From Burkholderiaceae bacterium (GTDB lineage: Bacteria > Pseudomonadota > Gammaproteobacteria > Burkholderiales > Burkholderiaceae_E): a stretch of 32,003 nucleotides of DNA. The stretch is from contig JAJTYR010000042.1 in NCBI GenBank assembly GCA_021463505.1, positions 1-32,003 of the forward strand, read 5' to 3'. The notes beneath the pieces were generated by a model. That model ran no database searches, was not told where the DNA came from, and saw only the letters and a list, made by a program, of their open reading frames with translations. Both the position numbers and the translations under genes were made by a program. Below are positions 8,236 through 16,427 of this stretch, one piece after another. Every line of letters starts with the position of its first letter. Positions within the stretch are counted from its first letter, which is position 1.

Positions 8236-9036
8236 TCAGGCGAACGCGAACTCGAAGTGGCCGAGTCGTCCGTAGTCGGCCTCGAAGCGGTCACCGGCGC
8301 GCGCGGCCACCGGTCGGATGAACGAGCCGGCGAGCACCACTTCGCCGGCCTGCAGGCACTCGCCCCAGGGTGCCAGCTTCATCGCCAGCCAGGCCACGCC
8401 GATCGCCGGATGCCCCTGGACGCCGGCGGCCAGACCGGTTTCCTCGACGTTGCCGTTCTGCCGCAGGATCGCGCCGCACCACGGCAGGTCGACTTCACGC
8501 GGGCGCACCTTGCGGCCACCGAGGATGACTCCGGCGTTCGCCGCGTTGTCGCTGATGGTGTCCTGCACCTTGCGCATCGCCCGGGTGTGCCGGTCGAACT
8601 GCTCGATGCGCGCGTCGATGATCTCGATGGCGGGCGTGACGTAAGCGGTGGCGTCCAGCACGTCTTCGAGACCGATCTCGCGGCCTTCGAGCCTGCGATC
8701 GAGCACGAAGGCCAGTTCCACCTCGACGCGTGGCGCGATGAAGCGCTGCATCGGGATCGGGCCCGGTTCGAAGAACATGTCGTCGAGCAGCGTGCCGTAG
8801 TCGGGTTCGTCGATCTGGCTGGCCAGCTGCATCGCGCGCGAGGTCAGGCCGATCTTGTGGCCGCGCACGCGGCGACCCTCGGCCATCTTCATCGCCACCC
8901 AGGCGCGCGAGACGGTGTAGCCGTCTTCGACGGTCATGCCGGGATAGCGCCTCGAGAAGTGCTCGACCTGCACCCGCGTGCGTTCGCTGCGGTGAAGCTC
9001 GGCGGCGAGCTGCCGGGCGAGATCGGGGCTGAACAT
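8236..9036 (-). CDS. hpaH: 2-oxo-hept-4-ene-1,7-dioate hydratase
   Basis: At 266 residues this matches the usual HpaH length. It hydrates 2-oxohept-4-ene-1,7-dioate to the 4-hydroxy-2-oxo acid that HpaI cleaves. The metal site of the hydratase/decarboxylase family appears as PRVEVELAF (102-110, Glu105 and Glu107) and TPAIEIID (134-141, Glu138). [13 protein letters not shown] (58-70) and [10 protein letters not shown]-type segments near the end are also characteristic. I chose ATG 9036; an in-frame GTG at 9045 overlaps the hpaF stop as GTGA and would add three residues. The very tight spacing to hpaF and hpaI supports one transcript. Confidence 0.94.
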   Translation of the reverse strand: MFSPDLARQLAAELHRSERTRVQVEHFSRRYPGMTVEDGYTVSRAWVAMKMAEGRRVRGHKIGLTSRAMQLASQIDEPDYGTLLDDMFFEPGPIPMQRFIAPRVEVELAFVLDRRLEGREIGLEDVLDATAYVTPAIEIIDARIEQFDRHTRAMRKVQDTISDNAANAGVILGGRKVRPREVDLPWCGAILRQNGNVEETGLAAGVQGHPAIGVAWLAMKLAPWGECLQAGEVVLAGSFIRPVAARAGDRFEADYGRLGHFEFAFA

Positions 9037-9041
9037 CTGCG

Positions 9042-9461
9042 TCACTGGGTCCCCGGCGTCTTGACGAAGTGCGGGTGCAGGGTGCTGTGCTTGCCGTCGT
9101 AGACCTGGCCTGGGCTTTCGTCCACCTGCACGGTCAGACCCAGCAGGCGACGCTCGAAGAGTGGCGCCAGGTGCGCCCGGGCGCGCCCGAGCACGGTGTC
9201 GCCGGCGGCCTGCTGCACGGCGGCGCTGCGCCCCGCGCCCATGCGCAGGTTCAGGTAGACGAACGCGTAGTCGCCCTTGCCGTCGGCCACCGCGAAGTGC
9301 GCGGCCGGGTAGGCCAGCACGCGCGTGCCGCCGGTGGGAAACACCTGGCGGCCGGTTTCGTCGCGCAGTTGCAGCATGCCGTCGGCGAGCGTGCGGCACA
9401 GCGCCGAGATGTCGGTCTCGGCCTCCAGGTTGGGCGTGTACAGCACGACCAGGTGCGGCAT
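9042..9461 (-). CDS. hpaF: 5-carboxymethyl-2-hydroxymuconate delta-isomerase
   Basis: The 139-residue member of the tautomerase superfamily has Pro2 (Pro1 after methionine removal) as the expected catalytic base in the MPHLVV start. It interconverts tautomers of 5-carboxymethyl-2-hydroxymuconate so that HpaG can decarboxylate the product. Segments [17 protein letters not shown] and [16 protein letters not shown] (64-79) fit the CHMI family. It is slightly longer than the roughly 126-residue E. coli protein, with an extra C-terminal tail. It starts 5 bases after the hpaD stop and ends in a GTGA that could couple it to hpaH. Confidence 0.92.
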   Translation of the reverse strand: MPHLVVLYTPNLEAETDISALCRTLADGMLQLRDETGRQVFPTGGTRVLAYPAAHFAVADGKGDYAFVYLNLRMGAGRSAAVQQAAGDTVLGRARAHLAPLFERRLLGLTVQVDESPGQVYDGKHSTLHPHFVKTPGTQ

Positions 9462-9466
9462 GGGTG

Positions 9467-10393
9467 CTACAGGCGGCTGGAGACGGCGGTGTAGTGCTCG
9501 GCGGCCGAGGCCTGGGCTGCGGGAATGGCCTCGCCGGTCTGCGGCGTCACCGGGAACACGGCGTTGAGCTGGCCGGTGCCGGACGAGCCGAAGTAGGGCG
9601 TGACGATCTCGACCGGCGCGTCGTAGGCCGACCAGCCCAGCGCTCCGAGCAGCATGGCGGTGTCGTGCATGAAGCCTTCGCCGTGGCCCTTGGCCGCGTA
9701 CTCCGGCAGCATGCCGCAGAACCCGGCCCAGTCGGCGTGCTGCCACATGCGCAGGACTTCGCGGTCGAGCGCTTCCAGGAACGGGCTCCAGATGCGGAAC
9801 GCGTACTCCGGCGCCAGGCCGTTCTGCGCGAAGCGGTGTGACAGGGAACCGCTGGCGAAGATCGCCACGGTGCCATCGTAGTGGTCTTCGATGGCGCGTC
9901 GCATCGCCCAGCCCAGGCGCGCGCTGTCGTTCAGATCGTGCACCGTGCACATCGCCGAAACCGACACCACCTTGAAGTGCTGGTCCTGGTTCATGTAGCG
10001 CATCGGCACCAGCGTGCCGTATTCGGGGTCGAGCGTGGTGGCGTCGTGCGCCAGCGTCTCCACCCCCCAGTCGTTGCACACCCTGGCCAGCAATTTCCCG
10101 AGTGCCGGATTGCCGGGGAAGGCAAACTCCATGTTGCTGATGAAGTGCGGCAACTCGTTGCTGGTGTAGCGACCCTGGAAGTGCGGCGCGCAATTGATGT
10201 GGTAGTTGGCGTTGACCAGCCAGTGCGTGTCGAACACCACGATGGTGTCCACGCCGAGGGCGCGGCAGCGGCGGCCGATCTCCCTGTGGCCGTCGATCGC
10301 GTTCTGGCGCGAACCCTTGCGCGGGCCGTCGAACTCGCTCAGGTACAGCGACGGAACGTGCGTGATCTTGGCGGCCAGGGCTAGCGTACCCAT
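9467..10393 (-). CDS. hpaD: 3,4-dihydroxyphenylacetate 2,3-dioxygenase (class III extradiol)
   Basis: This 308-residue ring-cleaving enzyme of the LigB superfamily adds O2 across the 2,3 bond of homoprotocatechuate to give 5-carboxymethyl-2-hydroxymuconate semialdehyde. The iron ligands of this superfamily are visible as His12 (KITHVPS), His57 (FDTHW) and Glu262 ([15 protein letters not shown]), and the acid-base histidine as His185 in SGSLSHRF. This is not the type I (vicinal oxygen chelate) HPCD of some Gram-positives. The start at 10393 is supported by GGGGAG 7 bases upstream. It sits 37 bases after hpaE and 5 bases before hpaF in the same operon. Confidence 0.95.
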   Translation of the reverse strand: MGTLALAAKITHVPSLYLSEFDGPRKGSRQNAIDGHREIGRRCRALGVDTIVVFDTHWLVNANYHINCAPHFQGRYTSNELPHFISNMEFAFPGNPALGKLLARVCNDWGVETLAHDATTLDPEYGTLVPMRYMNQDQHFKVVSVSAMCTVHDLNDSARLGWAMRRAIEDHYDGTVAIFASGSLSHRFAQNGLAPEYAFRIWSPFLEALDREVLRMWQHADWAGFCGMLPEYAAKGHGEGFMHDTAMLLGALGWSAYDAPVEIVTPYFGSSGTGQLNAVFPVTPQTGEAIPAAQASAAEHYTAVSSRL

Positions 10394-10430
10394 TGCGGAC
10401 TCCCCGTTGGCTCGACGTGATGCCGGTGCG

Positions 10431-11891
10431 TCATCGGGCGCCCCAGCGCGGGATGGCGTGCTGGCCGAGTGAAACCGCGACGTTCTTGGGTTCCAGGAAC
10501 ACTTCGTAGCTCCAGGTGCCGCCTTCGCGGCCAGTGCCCGAGGCCTTGGTGCCACCGAAGGGCTGGCGCAGGTCGCGCACGTTCTGGCTGTTGACGAAGC
10601 ACATGCCGGCTTCGATGGCTGCTGCCACGCGGTGCGCGCGGCCGACGTTTCCGGTCCAGACGTAGCTGGACAGGCCATAGGCAACGTCGTTGGCGATGCG
10701 GATCGCGTCGGCCTCGTCCTCGAACGGAATCAGGCAGGCCACCGGCCCGAAGATCTCTTCCTGCGCGATTCGCATGCGGTTGTCGACGTCGGCGAACACG
10801 GTGGGCGCAACGTAGTTGCCCCGCTTCACCCGATCGGGCAGCGGCGGCGTGTCCAGGCCGCCGCACAGCAGCGTGGCGCCTTCCTTCGGGCCCAGCTCGA
10901 TGTAGCTGCGCACCTTGGCCAGGTGCGCCTGCGAGATCATCGGCCCGACGATCGTCGCGTCGTCCAGCGGGTCGCCCACGGAGATGGCCTGCGCGCGCGC
11001 GGCGAACTGACGCACGAAGTCGGCGTAGATGCGTCGTTGCACCAGGATGCGGCTGCCGGCGGTGCAGCGCTCGCCGTTGTTGGAGAAAATCATGAACACG
11101 GCGGCGTCCAGCGCGCGCCCGAGGTCGGCGTCTTCGAAGATCACGAACGGGCTCTTGCCGCCGAGTTCCATGCTGAACTTCTTCAACCCCGCCTCTTTGA
11201 CGATGCGGTTGCCGGTGACGGTGGAGCCGGTGAAGGAAATCGCGCGCACGTCGGGGTGGCGCACCAGCGGCTCGCCGGCCTGCCGGCCGTCGCCGTGCAC
11301 GACGTTCAGCACGCCGGGCGGGATGCCCGCCTCGAGCGCCAGTTCGCCCAGGCGCGCCGCCGTCAGCGGCGAGAGCTCGCTCATCTTCAGCACTGCGGTG
11401 TTGCCGAAGGCGAGGCAGGGCGCGACCTTCCAGGTGGCCGTCATGAACGGCACGTTCCACGGCGAGATCAGGGCGCACACGCCCACCGGGTGAAACAGCG
11501 TGTAGTTCAGGTGCGTCGGCGTCGGATAGGTGTGGCCGTCGATCCGCACGCACATCTCGGCGAAATAGCTGAAGTTGTCGGCCGCGCGCGGCACCAGTTG
11601 CCTGCCGGTCTGGGCAATCACCTGGCCGGTGTCGTTGGTCTCGGTCTGCGCCAACCCGGGAACGTTGCCGGCGATCAGTTCGCCCAGCCTGCGTATCAGC
11701 GCGGCACGCTGCGGCGCGGGCAGGCTCGCCCAGGCCGGGAACGCCGCCTTCGCGGCGGCCACGGCGGCGTCGATCTCGGCTGCGCCGCCGCTGGCCACTT
11801 CGGCCAGCACCTGCTGCGTGGCCGGGTTGACGGTCTCGAAGTAGTCGGCGCTGGCGACCGGCTTGCCGTCGATCAGGTGGTCGATGCGCAT
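10431..11891 (-). CDS. hpaE: 5-carboxymethyl-2-hydroxymuconate semialdehyde dehydrogenase
   Basis: The 486-residue NAD-dependent aldehyde dehydrogenase oxidises the ring-cleavage semialdehyde to the dicarboxylate. Catalytic features are all present: Asn145 in SPWNVPFM, Glu242 in MELGGKSP, Cys276 in NNGERCTAGSR, and the NAD-binding FTGSTVTG (220-227). EEIFGP and FGGTKASGTGREGG near the C-terminus complete the ALDH pattern. The start at 11891 has GGGAG 7 bases upstream and lies inside the 3' end of hpaG2 (19-base overlap), so translation of the two is probably linked. The position in the hpa operon makes the substrate assignment strong. Confidence 0.95.
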   Translation of the reverse strand: MRIDHLIDGKPVASADYFETVNPATQQVLAEVASGGAAEIDAAVAAAKAAFPAWASLPAPQRAALIRRLGELIAGNVPGLAQTETNDTGQVIAQTGRQLVPRAADNFSYFAEMCVRIDGHTYPTPTHLNYTLFHPVGVCALISPWNVPFMTATWKVAPCLAFGNTAVLKMSELSPLTAARLGELALEAGIPPGVLNVVHGDGRQAGEPLVRHPDVRAISFTGSTVTGNRIVKEAGLKKFSMELGGKSPFVIFEDADLGRALDAAVFMIFSNNGERCTAGSRILVQRRIYADFVRQFAARAQAISVGDPLDDATIVGPMISQAHLAKVRSYIELGPKEGATLLCGGLDTPPLPDRVKRGNYVAPTVFADVDNRMRIAQEEIFGPVACLIPFEDEADAIRIANDVAYGLSSYVWTGNVGRAHRVAAAIEAGMCFVNSQNVRDLRQPFGGTKASGTGREGGTWSYEVFLEPKNVAVSLGQHAIPRWGAR

Positions 11892-12646
11892 GGAAGCTCC
11901 CGGACGATGGTATTGACGAGCGCGCCCAGGCGCTCGATCTCGGTGACGACCACGTCGCCGGGGCGGCAATCGACGACGCCGTCCGGCGTGCCGGTGAGGA
12001 TCAGGTCGCCGGGTTGCAGGGTCATGAAGCCGGTGAAGTACTCGATCAGGAAGGGCACGTCGAAGATCATGTCCTGCGTGTTGCCGGACTGCGTGATCGC
12101 GCCGTTGACGCGCGTTTGCAGCGCCAGTGCCATCGGGTCGGGCACGTCGGCGCGATCGACCAGGAACGGGCCGAGCGGCGTGGCGCCGTCACGGTTCTTC
12201 ACCCGCAGGTTGGGGCGGTACCAGTTTTCGAGATAGTCGCGAATCGCGTAGTCGTTGGCCACGGTGTAGCCGGCAATGAAGTCGTAGGCGTCGTCGCACT
12301 TCACGTTGCGCGCGGTGCGGCCGATCACCACCGTGAGTTCGCACTCGTAGTGCATGAACGCCACGTCCGCCGGCCGGCGCGTGAACTGGCGGTGACCCGC
12401 GAGCGTCGTCTGGCTCTTCAGGAAGGCGAGCGGCTCCTCGGCCGCCCTGAAAGCCAGTTCGCGTGCGTGGTCGGCGTAGTTCAGGCCCAGCGCCAGGATG
12501 GTTCGCGCGCGCGGCACCGGCTCGAGCGGCGGCAGCCAGGTGACGTCGTCGAAAGCGACCCGCGTGCCGTCGCCGAGCAGCAACTGGCCGTCACGCTCGA
12601 GCGCGTGCGCGGCGCGGCCCTGGTGGATCACGCGGGCGTGCTTCAC
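11873..12646 (-). CDS. hpaG2: HpaG C-terminal subunit (isomerase/decarboxylase)
   Basis: This 257-residue fumarylacetoacetate-hydrolase-fold subunit corresponds to the C-terminal half of E. coli HpaG, which decarboxylates 5-oxopent-3-ene-1,2,5-tricarboxylate and isomerises the product. The metal site is seen as HYECELTVVIG (99-109, Glu101 and Glu103) and Asp132 in ANDYAIRD. NLRVKNRDGATPLGPF (146-161) carries the conserved lysine, and DLILTGTPDGV is the usual FAH ending. The start is GTG 12646, whose last two bases are part of the TGA of hpaG1 (GTGA), so it is translationally coupled. It overlaps hpaE by 19 bases. Confidence 0.93.
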   Translation of the reverse strand: MKHARVIHQGRAAHALERDGQLLLGDGTRVAFDDVTWLPPLEPVPRARTILALGLNYADHARELAFRAAEEPLAFLKSQTTLAGHRQFTRRPADVAFMHYECELTVVIGRTARNVKCDDAYDFIAGYTVANDYAIRDYLENWYRPNLRVKNRDGATPLGPFLVDRADVPDPMALALQTRVNGAITQSGNTQDMIFDVPFLIEYFTGFMTLQPGDLILTGTPDGVVDCRPGDVVVTEIERLGALVNTIVRELPCASTT

Positions 12647-13254
12647 GGAGCTTGCTCGACCAGCGTGTGGGCGAGGGTGCCCAGCGCGGCGCTGCGCAAT
12701 TCGACGTGATCGCCGGCGCGCGCGCGCGGTCGCGGCGCGGCGCAGCCGAGCATCAGCACGTCGCCCGCAGCCAGCGTCATGAACTCGGCGACGTCGGCCA
12801 GCAGTTGCGTGGGCGGGCGCACCAGAACGTCGAACCCCACCGTCTGGCACAGCGCGCCGTTGATGCGCACTTCGATCTGCACGGTGGCCGGATCGGTCAC
12901 GTGCACGTCGGCGCCGACGCCGAGGAAGCCGTCGAGGCACCTGAACCTCACCGGTGGCCGGTAGAAGCTCGCGTGCGGGACCGACAGGTCGTTCATCAGC
13001 ATGCAGCCCTGGATCGCTCCGCCGTCACCGATCAGCAGGCCGACGGTGGCGCCGATCTCGACCTCGGGCACGTGCACCGGCACGGCGATCGCAGCGCCGG
13101 CGGGGCTGAAGGTGTTGGCCGTCTTGATGTACAGCACCGGTGCGCGTGGTGGCGCCTTGTAGGGCGCGTCGTGCATCTGCGGCGCCAGCGCATCGAACTC
13201 GCTGCGCTGGTTCAGCAGCGCGCCGTACACCGTGCCGGTCGGGAGCCCGCTCAC
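12643..13254 (-). CDS. hpaG1: HpaG N-terminal subunit (isomerase/decarboxylase)
   Basis: The 203-residue FAH-fold subunit matches the N-terminal half of E. coli HpaG. Hallmarks are TGTVYGALLNQ (6-16), APQMHDAPYKAPPRAPVLYIKTANT (24-48), an acidic pair Glu64 and Glu66 where FAH enzymes bind metal, and MNDLSVPHASFYRPP (87-101). In this organism HpaG is encoded as two adjacent genes rather than one fused gene, and the two subunits likely act together. Start and stop are both four-base overlaps: GTG 13254 overlaps the hpaR stop, and its own TGA overlaps the hpaG2 GTG. Confidence 0.92.
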   Translation of the reverse strand: MSGLPTGTVYGALLNQRSEFDALAPQMHDAPYKAPPRAPVLYIKTANTFSPAGAAIAVPVHVPEVEIGATVGLLIGDGGAIQGCMLMNDLSVPHASFYRPPVRFRCLDGFLGVGADVHVTDPATVQIEVRINGALCQTVGFDVLVRPPTQLLADVAEFMTLAAGDVLMLGCAAPRPRARAGDHVELRSAALGTLAHTLVEQAP

Positions 13255-13799
13255 CGTACTGCCTCCGCGCTGCGCGTGACTTTCGTGCCGCGCCTGGTCT
13301 TTGCGCCGCGTGTCGCGTTCGCTTCGCGCGCGGTGCCGCTGGCCCGCAACGACTGCCGGTGGGCCGCCGACGGATGCTCGAGGTCGATCAGTTCGTCGAG
13401 CAGACGATAGAGCTGCGCGAGCTTGCCGGTGCCCAGCGTCTTCTCCATCCACTGATAGTGCGCTTCGACCGTGGCGGAGATCCTGGCCACCAGCTTCGAG
13501 CCCCTGGCCGTGGCCGCGACCACGGTGCGGCGCTGGTCGGCCGGATCGCGCGTGCGGCGGATCAGGCCGTCGCGCTGCATGCGGGCCAGCACCCCGGTGA
13601 GGCTCGGCCCGAGGATGAACGCTTCGCGCGCAACGCGGCCGGTGTCCGCCGTGCCGTGCTCGCCCAGCACGCGCAGTACCCGCCATTGCTGGTCCGACAG
13701 CCCGTGCTTGCGCAGGCTCGGCCGCAGGTGGGTCATCACGCCTTCGCGCGCCTGCAGCAGCAGGCGGGGCAGGTTGCGGTGGGTGAAGGGAACGTCCAT
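13251..13799 (-). CDS. hpaR: MarR family regulator of homoprotocatechuate degradation
   Basis: The first about 140 of 182 residues form a MarR-type winged helix resembling HpaR: LSDQQWRVLRVLGEHG (34-49), recognition region LGPSLTGVLARMQRDGLI (63-80) and wing RTRDPADQRRTVVAATARG (82-100). HpaR represses hpa genes until 4-hydroxyphenylacetate or a related acid is present. Residues from about 143 to 182 form an extra basic, alanine-rich tail absent from the roughly 149-residue E. coli protein. Here hpaR is the first gene of the catabolic operon (GTGA overlap with hpaG1) rather than a separate gene. It sits behind an AT-rich operator-like site, so self-repression of the whole operon is likely. 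Confidence 0.92.
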   Translation of the reverse strand: MDVPFTHRNLPRLLLQAREGVMTHLRPSLRKHGLSDQQWRVLRVLGEHGTADTGRVAREAFILGPSLTGVLARMQRDGLIRRTRDPADQRRTVVAATARGSKLVARISATVEAHYQWMEKTLGTGKLAQLYRLLDELIDLEHPSAAHRQSLRASGTAREANATRGAKTRRGTKVTRSAEAVR

Positions 13800-13802
13800 G
13801 GC

Positions 13803-13845
13803 GTTAATGCTTAATATGTTAAATGATTGTCGCCGGTCGCTGCAA
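13803..13845 (-). promoter_or_regulatory. hpa operon promoter and likely HpaR operator
   Basis: On the minus strand TTGCAG (13840-13845) is 18 bases from TAACAT (13816-13821), a plausible -35/-10 pair. It is overlapped by an AT-rich block with three TTAA words (13804-13807, 13811-13814, 13819-13822), two of them symmetric around TATG. Such an AT-rich dyad over the -10 region in otherwise GC-rich DNA fits a MarR-type operator. The hpaR start codon is only a few bases beyond, with no Shine-Dalgarno, so the mRNA leader may be very short. Confidence 0.5.
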
Positions 13846-13985
13846 GGCCCGCTGCCACGGATCCGCTGAGACCGGTTCGCCTGGAAAACGGGCGTTTCCC
13901 CTCGTGGAATGCGTTTCGCGCAGAAGAATGCCCGTTGCCCCGCGCACCCGGTCCGGTTCGACTCCGCGCTGCCGGGCCCGGCCCG

Positions 13986-14024
13986 AGGTGCAGGTGCAGG
14001 TGCAGGTGCAGGTGCAGGTGCAGG
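13986..14024. repeat. Hexanucleotide tandem repeat (AGGTGC)6.5
   Basis: Six perfect AGGTGC units (13986-14021) are followed by half a unit, with no interruptions. The repeat lies between the hpaR promoter and the 3' end of the nitronate monooxygenase gene and is outside any supported gene. The spacer-free array is a simple sequence repeat, not a CRISPR. Copy number could vary by slipped-strand replication. Confidence 0.95.
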
Positions 14025-14039
14025 CGTCGTGCCGCGCGT

Positions 14040-15041
14040 TCAGGCGGTGCGGCGACCTGCGGCTGGTAAGCGCGCGTCGCACAGCGTCGTCAGCGCTTCC
14101 AGGGCCGCCTCGTACTCGCGCCCGAGCCGCTCGATCAGTTCGGCAGCCCCCGGGACGTCGTGCACCGCGCCGATGCCCTGGCCGCAGCCCCAGATCGTCT
14201 TCCACGCCTTCGGCTTGTCGCGATCAGAGCCGAAGTCCATCTTCGACGGGTCGCTGACCGGCAGCCTGTCGGGGTCGAGGCCGGCGTTGCGGATCGAAGG
14301 TTTCAGGTAGTTGCCGAGCACGCCGGTGAACAGGTTGGTGTAGACGATGTCCTCGGCGGAGCACTCGACGATCATCCGCTTGTAGGCCTCGTCGGCGTGC
14401 GCCTCCTTCGTGGCGATGAATGCCGAGCCGATGTAGGCGAGGTCGGCGCCGATGGCCTGTGCCGCGAGCACCGAGCGGCCGGTGGCGATGGCGCCCGACA
14501 GCAGCAACGGTCCGTCGAACCAGCTGCGGATCTCCTGCACCAGCGCGAACGGCGACAGTCCACCCGCGTGGCCGCCGGCGCCGGCGGCGACCGCGATCAG
14601 TCCGTCGGCGCCCTTGTCGATCGCCTTGCGTGCGAAGGTGTCGTTGATCACGTCGTGCAGCACGATGCCGCCGTAGCCGTGCACGGCATCGTTCACCTCG
14701 ACGCGTGCGCCCAGCGAAGTGATGACGATCGGTACGCGGTACCGCACGCACAGCGCCAGGTCGTGTTCGAGCCGGTCATTGGACTTGTGGACGATCTGGT
14801 TGACAGCAAAAGGCGCGGCGGGGCACTCGGGGTGGCGGCGGTCGTGTTCGGCGAGTTCGTCGGTGACTTGCCGCAGCCAGTCGTCGAGCCGTTCGGCGGG
14901 ACGCGCGTTCAGCGCCGGGAACGCACCGACGATGCCCGCCTTGCACTGCGCGACGACCAGGTCGGGGCTGGAGATGATGAACAACGGTGCGCCGACGACG
15001 GGCAGGCGCAGCCGGTCTTTCAGGATCGATGGCAGGCTCAT
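14040..15041 (-). CDS. Nitronate monooxygenase family flavoprotein
   Basis: The 333-residue FMN-dependent TIM barrel of the nitronate monooxygenase (2-nitropropane dioxygenase) family shows VVGAPLFIISSPDLV (15-29), AGAGGHAGGLSPFALVQEIR (153-172, His158) and GAIATGRSVLAAQAIGADLAYIGSAF (183-208), the phosphate-binding end of the barrel. Such enzymes oxidise alkyl nitronates, including propionate-3-nitronate, to carbonyls and nitrite; some relatives have other roles. It is in the same direction as the hpa operon and upstream of it, but 240 bases and the hpa promoter separate them. It is divergent from an MFS gene 162 bases away, which could be its partner. Start ATG 15041 matches the family N-terminus; the ribosome binding site is weak. 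Confidence 0.87.
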   Translation of the reverse strand: MSLPSILKDRLRLPVVGAPLFIISSPDLVVAQCKAGIVGAFPALNARPAERLDDWLRQVTDELAEHDRRHPECPAAPFAVNQIVHKSNDRLEHDLALCVRYRVPIVITSLGARVEVNDAVHGYGGIVLHDVINDTFARKAIDKGADGLIAVAAGAGGHAGGLSPFALVQEIRSWFDGPLLLSGAIATGRSVLAAQAIGADLAYIGSAFIATKEAHADEAYKRMIVECSAEDIVYTNLFTGVLGNYLKPSIRNAGLDPDRLPVSDPSKMDFGSDRDKPKAWKTIWGCGQGIGAVHDVPGAAELIERLGREYEAALEALTTLCDARLPAAGRRTA

Positions 15042-15156
15042 GATTCGTGGCTCTCGTGGTGCGAGTCGGAGGCTTCGGGGTGCATCGGGTACGTCGGGTA
15101 CATCGAGCGTGCAGGGCACATGGTGCCAGCTTCGGTTCGTGCCGGCCGGCCGAAGA

Positions 15157-15162
15157 TACAAT
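15157..15162 (+). promoter_or_regulatory. Possible -10 box for the second MFS gene
   Basis: TACAAT within GATACAATCT lies 42 bases before the chosen start in a GC-rich stretch. No convincing -35 accompanies it. A 9-bp direct repeat (TCGGGTAC at 15085-15092 and 15094-15101) lies upstream. Confidence 0.4.
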
Positions 15163-15203
15163 CTCCGGATGTGCGATCGGCCTGCGGTTCCCGGCGTCCG
15201 GGC

Positions 15204-16406
15204 ATGCGCGACATGACCGCGGCCGCGAACCGGGCGGCGACCGGCCATGCTGTCGTGCTCGCGGGCGTGGGTGTGGTCGCTGCCCTGAACGTCGGCAAGC
15301 TGCCGCCTGCTCTCAACGATCTGCAGCACGAGTTCGGGCTGTCGCTGGTCCAGGTGAGCTGGATGCTGTCGCTGTTCCTGCTCGGTTCGGCGCTCTTCGG
15401 CCTGGTCGGTGGCACGCTGGCCGATCGCTTCGATCCGCGACGCGTGATGATTGGCGGCCTGCTGCTCACCGCGCTCTCCGGGGCACTGGGCGCATGGGCA
15501 CCGGGCGCATCGGTGCTGTTCGCGAGCCGGGCGATCGAAAGCGTCGCGTTCACGCTGACCGTGCTGCCGGTGCCGGCGCTGCTGCGTCGCACGGTGCCCG
15601 GTGCATCGCTGCGCGGCTGGCTCGGCGTCTGGGCCGCGTACCTGCCCACCGGCATGGGTGCGGCACTGTTCTTCACGCCGACGCTGATGTCCTGGGGCGG
15701 GTGGCGCGGTGCCTGGACGTTCTGCGCGGTCGTGGCCGCGTTCTGGGCATTGCTGGTCGCGGCCACGCAGCCGCGGAGCGCCGCTCGCGCCGAATCGTCG
15801 GCGCCGGTCGGCGCGCTGGTGTTCGCGACGTTGCGCTTGCGCGGTCCGTGGCTGCTTGCACTGTGCTTCGCGTTCTACGCCGGTCAGTTCACCGGCATCT
15901 TCGGCTTTCTGCCGACTGTCTACGTCGAGTACGGCATTTCGGCGCAACTGGGCGCTTCGCTGACCGCCATCGCCGTGATGAGCAACGGTGGCGGCGGACT
16001 CGCCGCGGGACTGCTGCTGCAACGGGGCGTCGACCGCTCGACGCTGATCGTCGTCGTCGGCATCACGATGGCCGTGTGTGCCTGGCTCGCGTTCGGCAGC
16101 GGCGTCGATTTCGCCTGGCGCTACGCGGCCATCGTCGTATTGTCGACGGTGGGCGGCCTGATTCCGGGGACGTTGTTTGCCACTGCGCCGTTCTATGCGC
16201 CGTCGATCGCGGCAGTCTCCACCACCGTGGGGCTGATGCAGCAGGGATCCGGGATCGGGCAGATCGTGCTGCCTCCGGTCATCGCGGGGCTCGCGCAATA
16301 CAGCGGCGGCTGGAGTTCGACGTGGATCGCCACCGGCGCGGCGGCGCTGGTGACGGTGGTGATCGGCCTGATGATCCGTCGCTACGACGCGGTCCGGCCG
16401 CGCTGA
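15204..16406 (+). CDS. MFS transporter (CynX/NimT-like)
   Basis: The 400-residue protein has about twelve membrane helices. The loop between helices 2 and 3 carries the MFS motif in GGTLADRFDPRRVMIGG (about residues 71-87), confirming membership. The general look (PPALNDLQHEFGLSLVQVSW near the start, later GFLPTVYVEYGISAQLGA) resembles the CynX/NimT/YycB group, which includes transporters of small anions and nitro-aromatic compounds; the substrate cannot be read from sequence. Starts at 15204 (MRDM) or 15213 (MTAA) are both possible, and neither has a good ribosome binding site. It is divergent from the nitronate monooxygenase gene and ends 21 bases before the convergent ccmH. Confidence 0.82.
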   Translation: MRDMTAAANRAATGHAVVLAGVGVVAALNVGKLPPALNDLQHEFGLSLVQVSWMLSLFLLGSALFGLVGGTLADRFDPRRVMIGGLLLTALSGALGAWAPGASVLFASRAIESVAFTLTVLPVPALLRRTVPGASLRGWLGVWAAYLPTGMGAALFFTPTLMSWGGWRGAWTFCAVVAAFWALLVAATQPRSAARAESSAPVGALVFATLRLRGPWLLALCFAFYAGQFTGIFGFLPTVYVEYGISAQLGASLTAIAVMSNGGGGLAAGLLLQRGVDRSTLIVVVGITMAVCAWLAFGSGVDFAWRYAAIVVLSTVGGLIPGTLFATAPFYAPSIAAVSTTVGLMQQGSGIGQIVLPPVIAGLAQYSGGWSSTWIATGAAALVTVVIGLMIRRYDAVRPR

Positions 16407-16427
16407 GCGAGTCCCCGTGGCCGGCGA

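Noticed and set aside
6448-9102. Long plus-strand frame opposite hpaI and hpaH and within the MFS gene
   Set aside because: It crosses three recognised genes, has no motif, and reflects codon bias shadowing.
13986-14024. Possible CRISPR array
   Set aside because: The units are 6 bases with no spacers; it is a simple sequence repeat.
13819-14205. Frames with (CT)n or (VQ)n dipeptide repeats
   Set aside because: They are translations of the AGGTGC tandem repeat in non-coding DNA and have no other protein-like features.
14160-15203. N-terminal extension of the second MFS protein
   Set aside because: The frame is open far upstream but is antisense to the nitronate monooxygenase; the transporter homology begins near 15204.
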